Notes under the pieces: generated by a model | Databases searched by the model: none | Told to the model about the DNA's origin: nothing | The model's input: only the letters and a program-made list of their open reading frames with translations | Shown: piece after piece, positions 1 through 8,417 of the stretch | Layout of the letters: the number at the start of each line of letters is the position of its first letter | How positions within the stretch are numbered: the stretch's first letter is position 1 | Source of the DNA: JBDTCS01 sp039923455 | GTDB taxonomy: Bacteria > Bacteroidota > Ignavibacteria > Palsa-1295 | Assembly (NCBI GenBank): GCA_039923455.1 | Contig: JBDTCS010000290.1 | Coordinates: forward strand, 1-29,679 | Direction of reading: 5' to 3' | DNA: 29,679 nucleotides | Translations under genes and position numbers: made by a program

Positions 1-1773
1 GAAGAGACGACAGATTCCGGACTTGTCGTGATCGCCGAAGGAAGTCGTGTGGGTTACCTTCCACAGAATCCTGCATTCGAACCGGATGAAACAGTCCTCG
101 ACGCGATCTTCTCGCGTAGCAGCGATGCGCTGCAACTGATCCATGATTACGAAGCAGCCTGCCACGCACTTTCGATGCCGGTCACGGATGAGAATGCGAA
201 AGAGCATGAAGCACTCGGTAAACGTGTCGCACAACTCAGTGAGCAAATCGATGCCGCTGGTGCATGGGAGATCGAGACCAACGCACGCATTGTGCTCACG
301 AAGCTTGGTATCACCGACACGGAAGCGAAGATGGGTGAGCTATCCGGTGGTCAACGCAAACGTGTTGCGCTTGCACACGCGCTCATCGTTCAACCCGATC
401 TGCTCATTCTCGATGAACCGACAAACCATCTGGACGCCGAGACGATCAGCTGGCTCGAATCTTATCTCTCAAGATATTCGGGAGCACTCTTGCTCGTGAC
501 GCACGATAGATATTTTCTTGATCGAGTTACCAATCACATTCTTGAAATTGATCGCGGCACAAGCCAGACGTTCAACGGTAACTACGCCTACTATCTCGAG
601 AAGAAGGCGAGCCTTGAAATGAATCGCAAGGTCGAAGGCGAAAAGCGCGACGCACTTATCAAGCAAGAGCTTGCATGGCTTCGGCGTGGTGCAAAGGCTC
701 GGACAACAAAACAGAAAGCGCGTATCGATCGCGCAGGTGAACTCATGGCGCAACCTCGCGAGCGTGAGAAAGAGCAGATTGAAATTTCTATCGGGACTCG
801 CAAGCTTGGCACGAAGACGATCGAGTTTGATAATGTTAGCAAAGCGTATGATGGTAAAACGCTCGTAAAGGATTTCACGTATGCCGTCACGCGTGGTGAG
901 CGCATCGGTATCATCGGCGCGAATGGAACAGGTAAGACGACGCTACTCGAAATGATCGCCGAACGCGTTCAGCCCGATAAAGGCAAACTCGAGATCGGGA
1001 CCACTGTTGCACTTGGATATTACGATCAGGAAAGCCGCAAGCTCAACGATGACCAACGCGTGATCGACTATATCAAGGAGATCGCCGAGCACATTGCCAC
1101 GTCTGATGGTTCGACGATCTCTGCAAGTCAGATGCTCGAACGATTTCTTTTTCCACCCGAGATGCAATACGCGCCAATCGCAAAGCTCTCCGGTGGCGAA
1201 AGGCGTAGGCTGTATCTACTCCGGATTCTCATGGGTGCGCCGAATATTCTATTGCTCGATGAGCCGACGAACGATCTCGATATTCCGACGCTCGTCACGC
1301 TGGAGAATTATCTTGATGCATTCCCGGGCTGTCTAATTGTCGTAAGTCACGATCGGTATTTTCTCGATCGTACTGTCGATCATATTTTTAGATTCGAAGG
1401 CGAGGGCCGTTTGCGTGAGTATCCGGGCAACTACTCGGCGTTCCTGGAAATCAGAGAGCGTGAATTGAAAGAAGCTGAGGCAAAATTCCGCGAAGAATCC
1501 TCACGCTCGCGAAATGATAAGAAGCCATCACCGGTAGCCCAAACTTCGAACGCACAAAAGCGCAAGCTGAGCTTTAAAGAGAAGACAGAACTCGAAACTT
1601 TGGAAAAAGCAATCACGAAAGGCGAGATGCGCAAAGCGGAGATCGAGCTTGAACTCTCAAAGATCCTCACCGATTTTACGCTGATTCAAACACTCTCGAA
1701 AGAACTCGAAACGTTGAATCGAAAAATGGAAGAGCAGGTCGAGCGCTGGTCTGCGCTGGCCGAGTTTGCCTGA
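1..1773 (+). CDS. ABC-F family ATPase (Uup-like), 5' end cut by window
   Basis: The reading frame is open from base 1, so the start and the first Walker A motif lie outside the window; an internal GTG at 28 is not the true start. Counting from base 28, the first ABC domain shows the signature LSGGQRKR near residue 105 followed by Walker B LLILDEPTNHLD. The linker carries the ABC-F pattern ARTTKQKAR. The second domain has Walker A GANGTGKTT near residue 297, signature LSGGERRR near 387 and LLLDEPTNDLD. The last ~80 residues are charged and coiled-coil-like, as in Uup-type proteins. There are no membrane segments. ABC-F proteins are cytoplasmic and act on the ribosome; this one is more likely a housekeeping Uup-like factor than a resistance protein, but sequence alone does not settle that. 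Family call is firm, subfamily less so. Confidence 0.93.
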   Translation, partial: EETTDSGLVVIAEGSRVGYLPQNPAFEPDETVLDAIFSRSSDALQLIHDYEAACHALSMPVTDENAKEHEALGKRVAQLSEQIDAAGAWEIETNARIVLTKLGITDTEAKMGELSGGQRKRVALAHALIVQPDLLILDEPTNHLDAETISWLESYLSRYSGALLLVTHDRYFLDRVTNHILEIDRGTSQTFNGNYAYYLEKKASLEMNRKVEGEKRDALIKQELAWLRRGAKARTTKQKARIDRAGELMAQPREREKEQIEISIGTRKLGTKTIEFDNVSKAYDGKTLVKDFTYAVTRGERIGIIGANGTGKTTLLEMIAERVQPDKGKLEIGTTVALGYYDQESRKLNDDQRVIDYIKEIAEHIATSDGSTISASQMLERFLFPPEMQYAPIAKLSGGERRRLYLLRILMGAPNILLLDEPTNDLDIPTLVTLENYLDAFPGCLIVVSHDRYFLDRTVDHIFRFEGEGRLREYPGNYSAFLEIRERELKEAEAKFREESSRSRNDKKPSPVAQTSNAQKRKLSFKEKTELETLEKAITKGEMRKAEIELELSKILTDFTLIQTLSKELETLNRKMEEQVERWSALAEFA

Positions 1774-1923
1774 GTCGGATTCTATCCATATCCCTTCGAA
1801 TCGGCAACTTTAAAACCCATTAGCTATTTCTGATGTAATCACTATAGTCAAGATACGGCGGTGCAACTTTGTCGTAATTTGCCCGTACGAGACTAATATT
1901 TACATCTTTTTCAACTCTTGAGT

Positions 1924-2436
1924 ATGAATAAGCTACTTCTATTTGGGCTGCTGATCTTAGCGCCAATTATGGCTTGTGCCCAAACCGGCTCAAAAGACGC
2001 TTCGGTGACCACAAAGCATAACTTTTCGCTTGCCGGCTATCCAAAATCGACGGAAATCGTCCATAAGACAGACGCAGAGTGGAAGGCCTCGCTCAACAGC
2101 GACCAGTATTCCGTTTTGCGCCAGGAAGGCACGGAAAGGCCTTTTACAGGCGCACTATTAGGCGAGCACCGTGTCGGGGTATTTACTTGTGCCGCTTGCG
2201 GAAACCCACTTTTCTCATCTGATACAAAATTTGAATCCGGCACAGGATGGCCGAGCTTTTATCAGCCGATCGAAAAAGGAAGAGTTAGAGAAATTAAGGA
2301 TGCCGATGGAGAGCGCGTTGAAATTCGATGCGCACGTTGCGGCGGACATCTTGGCCACGTGTTCGATGATGGCCCACAGCCAACAGGTCTGCGTTATTGC
2401 ATGAATTCTGTTGCACTCGCATTCGATCCGAAATAA
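1924..2436 (+). CDS. msrB: Peptide-methionine (R)-S-oxide reductase, lipoprotein-like
   Basis: A 170-aa protein that reduces methionine-R-sulfoxide in proteins. The core shows zinc-binding pairs CAAC and CARC, the motif SGTGWPSF, and the catalytic cysteine in RYCMNS near the C-terminus. Where many MsrBs have a resolving cysteine (SGCGWPSF) this one has Thr, so reduction must use another cysteine or thioredoxin directly, as known for other Thr-type MsrBs. The N-terminus is a signal peptide ending IMAC, a plausible though not ideal lipobox (Cys18), so the enzyme is probably anchored in the periplasm. I chose ATG 1924; a TTG at 1918 is in frame but adds only two residues. There is no clear Shine-Dalgarno. 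It is probably monocistronic, with 150 bp upstream and a terminator about 200 bp downstream. Confidence 0.93.
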   Translation: MNKLLLFGLLILAPIMACAQTGSKDASVTTKHNFSLAGYPKSTEIVHKTDAEWKASLNSDQYSVLRQEGTERPFTGALLGEHRVGVFTCAACGNPLFSSDTKFESGTGWPSFYQPIEKGRVREIKDADGERVEIRCARCGGHLGHVFDDGPQPTGLRYCMNSVALAFDPK

Positions 2437-2629
2437 AACTGCTATCGGGAAGCGCGGCTGCTGGAATATGAAGGAGAATTAACGTAACAGGCTACGTGAG
2501 AGTGAAACATGGTAAACAACGCTCCGTAAATATTAAAACAAGCCACGCTCTGCAGGAAGGTTTAGAAGCCAAAGGGGGATGACGAAGAGAAGAGTGTGAC
2601 TGGTTAAGGGACAGAGGATGAAGGGACAC
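2437..2629 (+). other. Long 3' region or candidate structured RNA
   Basis: No credible ORF lies here. The stretch is rich in purines and A-rich loops and can fold: GGCT at 2490-2493 pairs with AGCC at 2541-2544, enclosing ACG-t-GAG (2494-2500) paired with CTCCGT (2522-2527). The downstream end is a strong terminator (2630-2676). It could be the 3' end of the msrB transcript or a separate small RNA. I could not match it to a known RNA family. Confidence 0.3.
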
Positions 2630-2676
2630 AAGTGCGATCAGGCGGTATTAATCCGTGCCTGACCGCACTTTTTTTT
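2630..2676 (+). terminator. Rho-independent terminator
   Basis: A 14-bp stem with one mismatch (AAGTGCGATCAGGC at 2630-2643 against GCCTGACCGCACTT at 2657-2670) has a 13-nt loop and is followed by a run of eight T. It ends the msrB transcript or the candidate RNA before it, and separates both from the secreted-protein gene at 2895. Confidence 0.85.
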
Positions 2677-2770
2677 AGGCTTTTATCCGTCACCAAAGAA
2701 AAACCCGCAAGAACATGCCTCCCAAACAAACGCCTCACAAATCCAGTAAAGTGTGAGTATTAATTGAGTA

Positions 2771-2795
2771 GAGCGCCGTGGTAACGGAAGCGCTC
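2771..2795 (+). other. Hairpin upstream of the secreted-protein gene
   Basis: GAGCG (2771-2775) pairs with CGCTC (2791-2795), and inside it CCGT (2776-2779) pairs with ACGG (2784-2787) around a GGTA loop, leaving a 3-nt bulge. A short T-run follows about 8 nt later. It lies about 100 nt upstream of the likely start at 2895, so it could be a 5'-leader structure or a weak attenuator. Confidence 0.4.
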
Positions 2796-2894
2796 CAAAT
2801 GGGTTTTTCTATTACAGCAATGAGCAACGAGGCCCGTCTACCTTCTCGATGCTCGCTGCAATTTCAGATATACACATTTATTAGCTTAGTAATC

Positions 2895-4940
2895 ATGCAT
2901 AGAACATTTCATTCGACCAAGCGAGCTACGAATGCGCTTGGTGAAAGACGGGCAATTCGCGGTTTGTGGTTTCTCCTTCTGCTGGCACTCGCCACACAAT
3001 CTTTTTCGAACTTCGCGCGTGCGGATAATTTTTCACTTGCCGGCACCGGGGTTGTTACGATGACTCAATCGGGGTGGTATAATCAACAGGTCAATAAGAG
3101 CTCAAGCGGTACACTCCATTTTACCGTGACGAAGACCGGTGCCTATTCTATCAGTCTTCAGATGACACAGTTCATCATGACAGATTCGAGTGCGAGCATC
3201 GTGTTCGGAATTATCTTCAAAGCCAATAGCACGAACTCTGACACAGCGGTCATCTCGGTCACCGATGGTTCATCGACACATTCCGTGACTATCATTGCAC
3301 AAGCGCTTGGGTTTGTGCCACCTACGAAAGATTTTCTGGTGCACGCAAATACCCTGATCATGATGCCACCACTGATCATCGCAGATACAAAAACCGCGAC
3401 GACCCTCATCGAGAATCTGTGGGCAAGCGATATCACTGTTTCCGCAACCGTGCTAAGTGGAAACGGATTTGCGCTGAACACAACTTCGCTAATGATACAT
3501 CCGGATACGCTAACGCGATACTCTGGTGAAAATCTGAGCATCACCTACACGCGTACAGGTCATGCACACGATACAGCTCGCGTGCAAGTGTCGTGTACAA
3601 GTCCGGTCACGCAAATCGATACAATCTACTATGTATCAAGTGACTCACAAGTGATTGTTGCACACGCAAAGCTGCACGGAGATCCGCTCAACTTGTCCGG
3701 AGTTCTCGCTGGTGACACTACGTGTGGGATAGTGGTGCTGAAAAACGACGATTCGACTTCTGTGACGATCACCACGATGGCTATTCAAGGATATTTTTTC
3801 AGCTTTACAAAGCCCACGCTTCCACTCACGCTTGCTGGCAATTCCTCCCTGACTATCCCCGCATGTTTTATGCCGGGATTCCCGAGACAATTTACGACAG
3901 GATATCTGACCGTTGGGTATACAGACAATCATGGTGCCGGAGGGACAGTGGTGCTTCTGATCAATGGCACGTCGCTCAATTGTTTGAGTACGCTTCCTGA
4001 TTCATCGCTCTATTTTGAGGATGTGATCGCAGGGGGCTCGGTGATCGGCGACGTTACGCTAACGAACAACACAAAGCAATCACTAACCTTCACTCCGACA
4101 TTCACCAAGTCTGGGCAGCCGTTTGAGTTTAGTCCGAACCCATTCCCATTGACCCTGGCGAGCAAAACGAGTGCGACGGTGCACTGCAAGTTCTCGCCGA
4201 CTGTGGTGGGAACACGCTACTACAATGGTATCGTATTTAATACGGATTCCGGGCTATCTGCGTGTACTGGCAAAGCGGTCTATGTATATGGAGGCAAAGT
4301 CCTGAGTGGCACCGATACTTCTGCGCTGGATCTCTTCCCATCGCAATCGGAGATACTCGCGCTCACAGGCCAATCCCAGAAGATCACCAAGACCTTCACG
4401 TTCAGAAATAATCTGACGACCGATATCAAAGTGGATACGGCCTATATCACGACAGGCACGCACGTGCGAATTGTTTCGATGAATCCATCGACCACGCCAT
4501 TCACGCTTGCCGCAGGCCATTTTATGACGATCGATGTAGAGTGCGACGCGGATACGCTCGGGTATTATTCGGATGAACTCACGATCATAACAGATCATAC
4601 GCTGCTTTCGCAGATGTTTAAGATCGAGGCAGTTCGTCATACGCTTAGTGCCGTGCATAGTGCGCAGGTTGGCGCAACGAATCTCGAGTTGCTTGCTTCG
4701 CCGAATCCTTCGCATGGACCGATCACGCTTGAACTGAAGGGTGTATCACGGGCGAACATCGAGATAATGGATCTCTTGGGGAATGTTATAGCGCGCTCGA
4801 ACGGGCTCGCACATTGGTCATGGAATGGCGCGGCAAATAGTGGCGCGGCTTCGACCGGCGTCTATTTCGCACGCGCAACAGGCGTTGATGCGCACGGCGT
4901 CCTGTTCACGGTGACCAAACGGATTGTGATGGAGCACTAA
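2895..4940 (+). CDS. Secreted Ig-like protein with T9SS C-terminal sorting domain
   Basis: I place the start at ATG 2895 (681 aa) because it puts a signal peptide at the N-terminus: a basic n-region, then LWFLLLLALATQSFS, and a cleavage site after FARA. The longer frame from 2778 would bury it. The body is Ser/Thr-rich beta-sandwich sequence; repeated patterns such as FSPTVVGTRYYNGIVF resemble the choice-of-anchor D / ASPM-SPD-2-Hydin Ig-like domain, perhaps three copies. The last ~85 residues fit a T9SS type A sorting domain: a SPNPSHGPITLEL strand, IEIMDLLGNVI, a WNG motif, GVYFAR, and a closing KRIVMEH. The protein is therefore predicted to cross the outer membrane by T9SS. Its C-terminal domain closely resembles that of the gene at 6927. 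Function beyond surface display is unknown. Confidence 0.85.
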   Translation: MHRTFHSTKRATNALGERRAIRGLWFLLLLALATQSFSNFARADNFSLAGTGVVTMTQSGWYNQQVNKSSSGTLHFTVTKTGAYSISLQMTQFIMTDSSASIVFGIIFKANSTNSDTAVISVTDGSSTHSVTIIAQALGFVPPTKDFLVHANTLIMMPPLIIADTKTATTLIENLWASDITVSATVLSGNGFALNTTSLMIHPDTLTRYSGENLSITYTRTGHAHDTARVQVSCTSPVTQIDTIYYVSSDSQVIVAHAKLHGDPLNLSGVLAGDTTCGIVVLKNDDSTSVTITTMAIQGYFFSFTKPTLPLTLAGNSSLTIPACFMPGFPRQFTTGYLTVGYTDNHGAGGTVVLLINGTSLNCLSTLPDSSLYFEDVIAGGSVIGDVTLTNNTKQSLTFTPTFTKSGQPFEFSPNPFPLTLASKTSATVHCKFSPTVVGTRYYNGIVFNTDSGLSACTGKAVYVYGGKVLSGTDTSALDLFPSQSEILALTGQSQKITKTFTFRNNLTTDIKVDTAYITTGTHVRIVSMNPSTTPFTLAAGHFMTIDVECDADTLGYYSDELTIITDHTLLSQMFKIEAVRHTLSAVHSAQVGATNLELLASPNPSHGPITLELKGVSRANIEIMDLLGNVIARSNGLAHWSWNGAANSGAASTGVYFARATGVDAHGVLFTVTKRIVMEH

Positions 4941-4948
4941 GAGACGGT

Positions 4949-5024
4949 AGTGCTTTAGCGCACTGGATAGTCAAGCTATCTGCATAGGGGAGAGCGGAAC
5001 AGGCTCCGCTCTCCCTGTTATGCA
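4949..5024 (+). other. Three consecutive hairpins after the secreted-protein gene
   Basis: AGTGC/GCACT (4949-4964), GATAG/CTATC (4966-4980), and a long hairpin at 4981-5024. The last has an outer TGCATA/TATGCA stem and a perfect 11-bp inner stem (GGGAGAGCGGA at 4988-4998 with TCCGCTCTCCC at 5005-5015). No T-run follows, so this is not a standard intrinsic terminator, but it may block 3' decay or assist termination. Confidence 0.5.
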
Positions 5025-5126
5025 AGCCAAGGTGTTGGTACCACGGATTGGGTACGGTTTTGCAAAAGAAAAGGTTTAGAATTGTGCGATGCGAATGAAG
5101 TTCGTAGCAGGTTAGAAACAGAGTAC

Positions 5127-6779
5127 ATGAATCCTGAGATCGAAAAAGAGCTGAAAGAGATACACGCCACCGGAGCGCCCAAGCTTCGGCTTTCGCGTTT
5201 GCTCGATCTGAGCGTCCGAATTTATCGCAGCGATCCGAAGACCTGCCAACAAACTTCCAAAGAAGCGCTCGCGCTTGCAAAAGAGATCGGGGACGAGTCG
5301 AGTGAGGCAAAGGCCTACTATTGGCTTGGAGGTTCGAGCCTTGAACTTTCGGATCACCCAGGTGCGATAGCAGCATTAGACCAAGCAATTCGCCGCTATG
5401 AAAGACAAGACGATAAGCGAGGTAGAGCATCTGCCCTGCATGCTTTGGGCGGGGTGCAGTGCGATATGGGTGATCTTCGCGAGGCGTTAGAATCTTACAA
5501 AGAAGCACTCTGTCTACGAAAAGAATTGGGTCTAAAAATCCCAAGCGCGGATGTACTTGTGGGCATGGGAAACATTGCGTTTCGCATGAGTAACTATGCT
5601 CAATCGCTCGAGTATCAATATGAAGCATTAAAGCTTCTTGAGGGCGTAGATGATAATCTTAGGAGGGCCGTTGTCCTCTCCAATATCGGCGGCGTGTATC
5701 TTGAGGTGCGCGATCTCGATAAGGCAGAAAAATTTACGGAAGAGAGCCTCGGATTAGCACTTCAGATGAATGATCTTTCAGGGGCCTGTTCGAAGTATCT
5801 TAATCTTGGTACTGTACATCAATTGCGGGGGGATCTTGAACTTGCAATGCAATCTTACAACGAAGCTCTGCGTGTCTCTCGTGAAGTTGGACGTAGGCCG
5901 ATCGAGGTGGGTGCACTTGAATGCATGGGGCAGGTTGCACTTCTGAAAAATGACCTAAAGGGTGCAATTGGATACTTTGAGAATGCGTACCAACTCGCAA
6001 ACGAACACGGGCTTAGTGCGTTTGCCGCAGAAAGTCTGGCGGGAAAAGGCAAGGCCCTCGTCGGTTCAAAAAAACTCAAGGCGGCGATACCGATATTCGA
6101 GGAAGTGATCTCGATCGTTGAGCCGAAGGGGCATCTCCGACTTGTGTGCGATGCCTACTCGTCTCTGGCCGAAGCGTATGTAAGCGTTGGCGATCTTGCT
6201 CGTGCTGTCGATTACTACAATCGGTATATTGCGACGAATAGCGAAGTAAATAGCCAGGAGCGGCACCGAGCGATAGCTGAAGTTCAGGCGCGTATCGAAA
6301 TTGAAAAGGCAGACCGTGAACGCGAAAGATTAGAGCGCATAGCTGAACAATTGGAACAGGAGGCGGAAAATCGGGCGAAAGAATTGACAACGCTCGCTCT
6401 CCAGATTGTTCAGAAAAACGAATTCCTGGCAAACTTGAGAGAGGATATTCGTCCTGCGGTTAAAACAAGTGCGCAGGCCAAGTCGCTTGTGAACCGAATC
6501 AACGATCATATTCACGGCGATCAGGACTGGGAAAATTTCGAACAGCAGTTCAAACGAGTGCACAGCGAATTTCTTCGGAAACTTTCCGAGCAATTTCCGC
6601 TTCTCACTCCAACCGAGATGAAGATATGTGCTTTGATGAAGCTCAACCTGTCGTCAAAGGCCATTGCGAATCTATTCTGTCTATCGACTCGGACCGTCGA
6701 GAACCATCGGCAAAATATTCGAAAGAAGTTAGGAATGAGTGGAGAGGATAATCTCGTATCCTTTCTAACCTCACTATAG
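5127..6779 (+). CDS. TPR-repeat LuxR-type transcriptional regulator
   Basis: About eight tetratricopeptide repeats fill residues ~25-370 (for example ALHALGGVQCDMGDLREAL, SNIGGVYLEVRDLDKAEKF). A charged coiled coil follows (~residues 380-430, rich in ER/EQ/EN). A C-terminal LuxR/GerE helix-turn-helix is marked by LTPTEMKICALMKLNLSSKAI and STRTVENHRQNIRKKL. The segment before the HTH (FEQQF..VHSEFLRKL) matches the pattern of Bacteroidota regulators that join TPR sensors to a LuxR domain. I see no membrane segment, so it should be cytoplasmic. The start is ATG 5127 (550 aa); a TTG at 5082 with an AAAGG 7 nt upstream is possible, but other genes here lack Shine-Dalgarno sequences. It lies between two T9SS cargo genes and may regulate them, which is inference. 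Confidence 0.88.
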   Translation: MNPEIEKELKEIHATGAPKLRLSRLLDLSVRIYRSDPKTCQQTSKEALALAKEIGDESSEAKAYYWLGGSSLELSDHPGAIAALDQAIRRYERQDDKRGRASALHALGGVQCDMGDLREALESYKEALCLRKELGLKIPSADVLVGMGNIAFRMSNYAQSLEYQYEALKLLEGVDDNLRRAVVLSNIGGVYLEVRDLDKAEKFTEESLGLALQMNDLSGACSKYLNLGTVHQLRGDLELAMQSYNEALRVSREVGRRPIEVGALECMGQVALLKNDLKGAIGYFENAYQLANEHGLSAFAAESLAGKGKALVGSKKLKAAIPIFEEVISIVEPKGHLRLVCDAYSSLAEAYVSVGDLARAVDYYNRYIATNSEVNSQERHRAIAEVQARIEIEKADRERERLERIAEQLEQEAENRAKELTTLALQIVQKNEFLANLREDIRPAVKTSAQAKSLVNRINDHIHGDQDWENFEQQFKRVHSEFLRKLSEQFPLLTPTEMKICALMKLNLSSKAIANLFCLSTRTVENHRQNIRKKLGMSGEDNLVSFLTSL

Positions 6780-6806
6780 CTTTCATAACAACGTTAGTAG
6801 ATGGTA

Positions 6807-6837
6807 AGTAGCTACTAAGTAGTAAATGAGTAGTCGG
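6807..6837 (+). repeat. Dispersed element, copy 1
   Basis: A 10-bp palindrome AGTAGCTACT (6807-6816) runs into AAGTA, four variable bases and ATGAGTAGTCG (6826-6836). The same order and spacing occur at 8387-8428. This copy starts 27 bp after the regulator stop codon. Confidence 0.6.
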
Positions 6838-6854
6838 AGTCGAATACAATAGTC

Positions 6855-6875
6855 TTCGAATCTTTGTTATTCGAA
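6855..6875 (+). promoter_or_regulatory. Candidate operator, inverted repeat
   Basis: TTCGAAT (6855-6861) and ATTCGAA (6869-6875) form a perfect 7-bp inverted repeat with a 7-nt spacer. A third TCGAAT lies at 6840-6845, so the core recurs about every 15-16 bp. It sits 51 bp upstream of the start at 6927 and just after a LuxR-type regulator gene, so it could be an operator; binding is not shown. Confidence 0.4.
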
Positions 6876-6926
6876 TCCAGAGTTAATTGCGTGCTTGTAC
6901 AGATGTCTTATCCGTTCTAAGACCGA

Positions 6927-8078
6927 ATGAATTCTAAGTTTGTTGGCGTATCAAATGAATTCTGCGAAGCGGACTTGCCCGCGTGTGGCCGAAGTTCTGC
7001 GTTGCGCGGTTTTCTTTTGCGTCTATTTATTGTCGTTGCGCTTTTCGGGCTGCATCAGCTCGTGCCTGCGTTATCCATCGCTCAAGAACGTATGGTCGCG
7101 GGCGGTGGACTTGGGACGCTCGGCTCAAACCCTTGTCTATTATTAGCCGATACGGTGCTTCGGTTTGATACGGTTTTGATAGGAGGCGAATCAAGCCTTA
7201 CAACTCGAATTACGGGATTGAAGGTTGGCAAAACGCTCAACGTGACTGCTGCAGCCACAGATACTGAATTTACGATGCAGCCAATCTTTTTTAATACCGT
7301 CATCAAAGGCGACACCACAATAAGTTTACTCGTGGTAATGAAACCAGTCTCGGCCGGAATCTTGAGCGGAGTCTTCCAATTTTCGTCGTTCGATTCGATT
7401 GCTTGCGACACCGTTACATTAACGGCATCAGGTTATGGAGCGAGTCCGACCGCCAATAATTCCACATTTGACCTAAAGCAACCTGCCTCCAAGTTTATCG
7501 GAATTTTATCCGACTCTGTATTCACATCACGAACATTCTCCTTTAGAAACAATAGCAGCTCAGCTGTTGCAATCGACTCGATCAAGCTTCGCAAAGGTGG
7601 TCCGTTTAGTCTAAGCCAACTCCCAACACTTCCGCACTCGGTTGCACCGGGAGATAGCATTCGGATTCAGATCGGATTCTTCACGCAGGTTTTAGATCCG
7701 CAACGAGATCAACTAATTGTAGCGACCGACAATCCGATTCTCACACAGGCCTTCTCCCTCGAAGGCATGCGCAAGAGATTTCAAAACGCTGTTCAAATCC
7801 CAAGAACGGCGAATCAGTTCAACATTGATGTGACGCCGAATCCATCACGTGGACGCGTAACCGTTTCGACTTCGCCGCTGATCAAAGGTTTGGTCGAAGT
7901 ATTCGATCTGCTCGGGCGTTCTATAGCGCGTTCACCGCTTTCGGATCGGTGGGTATGGAACGGGCTTGTCGATGGTGGTATGATTGCACCCAGCGGCGCC
8001 TACATCATTCGAGTCAGTGGATTCGATTCACACATGCGAGAAGTGGTCTCGTCAAAGCGAGTTATAATTCAACACTGA
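6927..8078 (+). CDS. Secreted protein with T9SS C-terminal sorting domain
   Basis: A 383-aa protein. The N-terminus has a long basic n-region, then a hydrophobic core (FLLRLFIVVALFGLHQ) and a likely signal-peptidase site after SIAQ. Residues ~60-280 form one or two Ig-like, choice-of-anchor D-type sandwiches (VSAGILSGVFQFSS; RTFSFRNNSSSAVAIDSIKL). The last ~85 residues are a T9SS sorting domain: TPNPSRGRVTVST, VEVFDLLGRSIARS, a WNG motif, GAYIIRVSG and a terminal KRVIIQH. That domain is clearly related to the one of the gene at 2895. There is no Shine-Dalgarno before ATG 6927. A terminator follows the stop by ~40 bp, so it is probably transcribed alone. The role is unknown; it is probably displayed or released at the cell surface. 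Confidence 0.82.
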   Translation: MNSKFVGVSNEFCEADLPACGRSSALRGFLLRLFIVVALFGLHQLVPALSIAQERMVAGGGLGTLGSNPCLLLADTVLRFDTVLIGGESSLTTRITGLKVGKTLNVTAAATDTEFTMQPIFFNTVIKGDTTISLLVVMKPVSAGILSGVFQFSSFDSIACDTVTLTASGYGASPTANNSTFDLKQPASKFIGILSDSVFTSRTFSFRNNSSSAVAIDSIKLRKGGPFSLSQLPTLPHSVAPGDSIRIQIGFFTQVLDPQRDQLIVATDNPILTQAFSLEGMRKRFQNAVQIPRTANQFNIDVTPNPSRGRVTVSTSPLIKGLVEVFDLLGRSIARSPLSDRWVWNGLVDGGMIAPSGAYIIRVSGFDSHMREVVSSKRVIIQH

Positions 8079-8119
8079 TTAAGCCTTGTACTGAGTTACC
8101 CGTTTGTAAGTAAATATTA

Positions 8120-8153
8120 AAAGCCTCGCAGATGACCGGATCTGCGAGGCTTT
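8120..8153 (+). terminator. Intrinsic terminator, possibly bidirectional
   Basis: A perfect 14-bp stem (AAAGCCTCGCAGAT at 8120-8133, ATCTGCGAGGCTTT at 8140-8153) has a 6-nt loop. The T-tract is short on the + strand and longer but interrupted on the - strand. It follows the T9SS gene stop by 41 bp. Confidence 0.8.
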
Positions 8154-8386
8154 CAATTTCTCTTAAGAGTTGAGAGAGGAGTAAGTTTCTACTCTGAGTT
8201 AAGCATTAATTGAACGTTAGGGGCGCTTCAGTGGCACCTTCCGAGATTTGACATCACGGTTGGGACCCGTCTGTTGACGCGTGTTTCACTTACATGTCCA
8301 ACTTTGTTGTCGGAGCTTCATCGTACTGTCGCGAGCCCCGAGAGGGATAGCCTCGCTACATAATAATAACGCGACGAGCGGTCTGG

Positions 8387-8408
8387 AGTTACAGAAAAAT
8401 CTGTAACT
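8387..8408. other. Perfect 9-bp hairpin with AAAA loop
   Basis: AGTTACAGA (8387-8395), AAAA, TCTGTAACT (8400-8408). On the - strand it lies 73-94 bp past the stop of the transporter-like gene; the loop then reads TTTT and no T-run follows, so it is at best a weak terminator. It also forms the inverted-repeat part of dispersed element copy 2. Confidence 0.6.
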
Positions 8409-8417
8409 AAGTAATTT

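Noticed and set aside
2546..2592. Signal recognition particle RNA resemblance (GGAAGG ... AGAAGCC ... GATGACG)
   Set aside because: The pieces resemble 4.5S RNA but the GGAA loop is not closed by a CC/GG stem, so the conserved helix 8 cannot form.
4906..5628. 240-aa open frame on the - strand
   Set aside because: It overlaps the end of the T9SS gene and the start of the TPR-LuxR gene in antisense, is rich in Cys/Arg/Leu with no domain, and has no start context. It is a shadow of the real genes.
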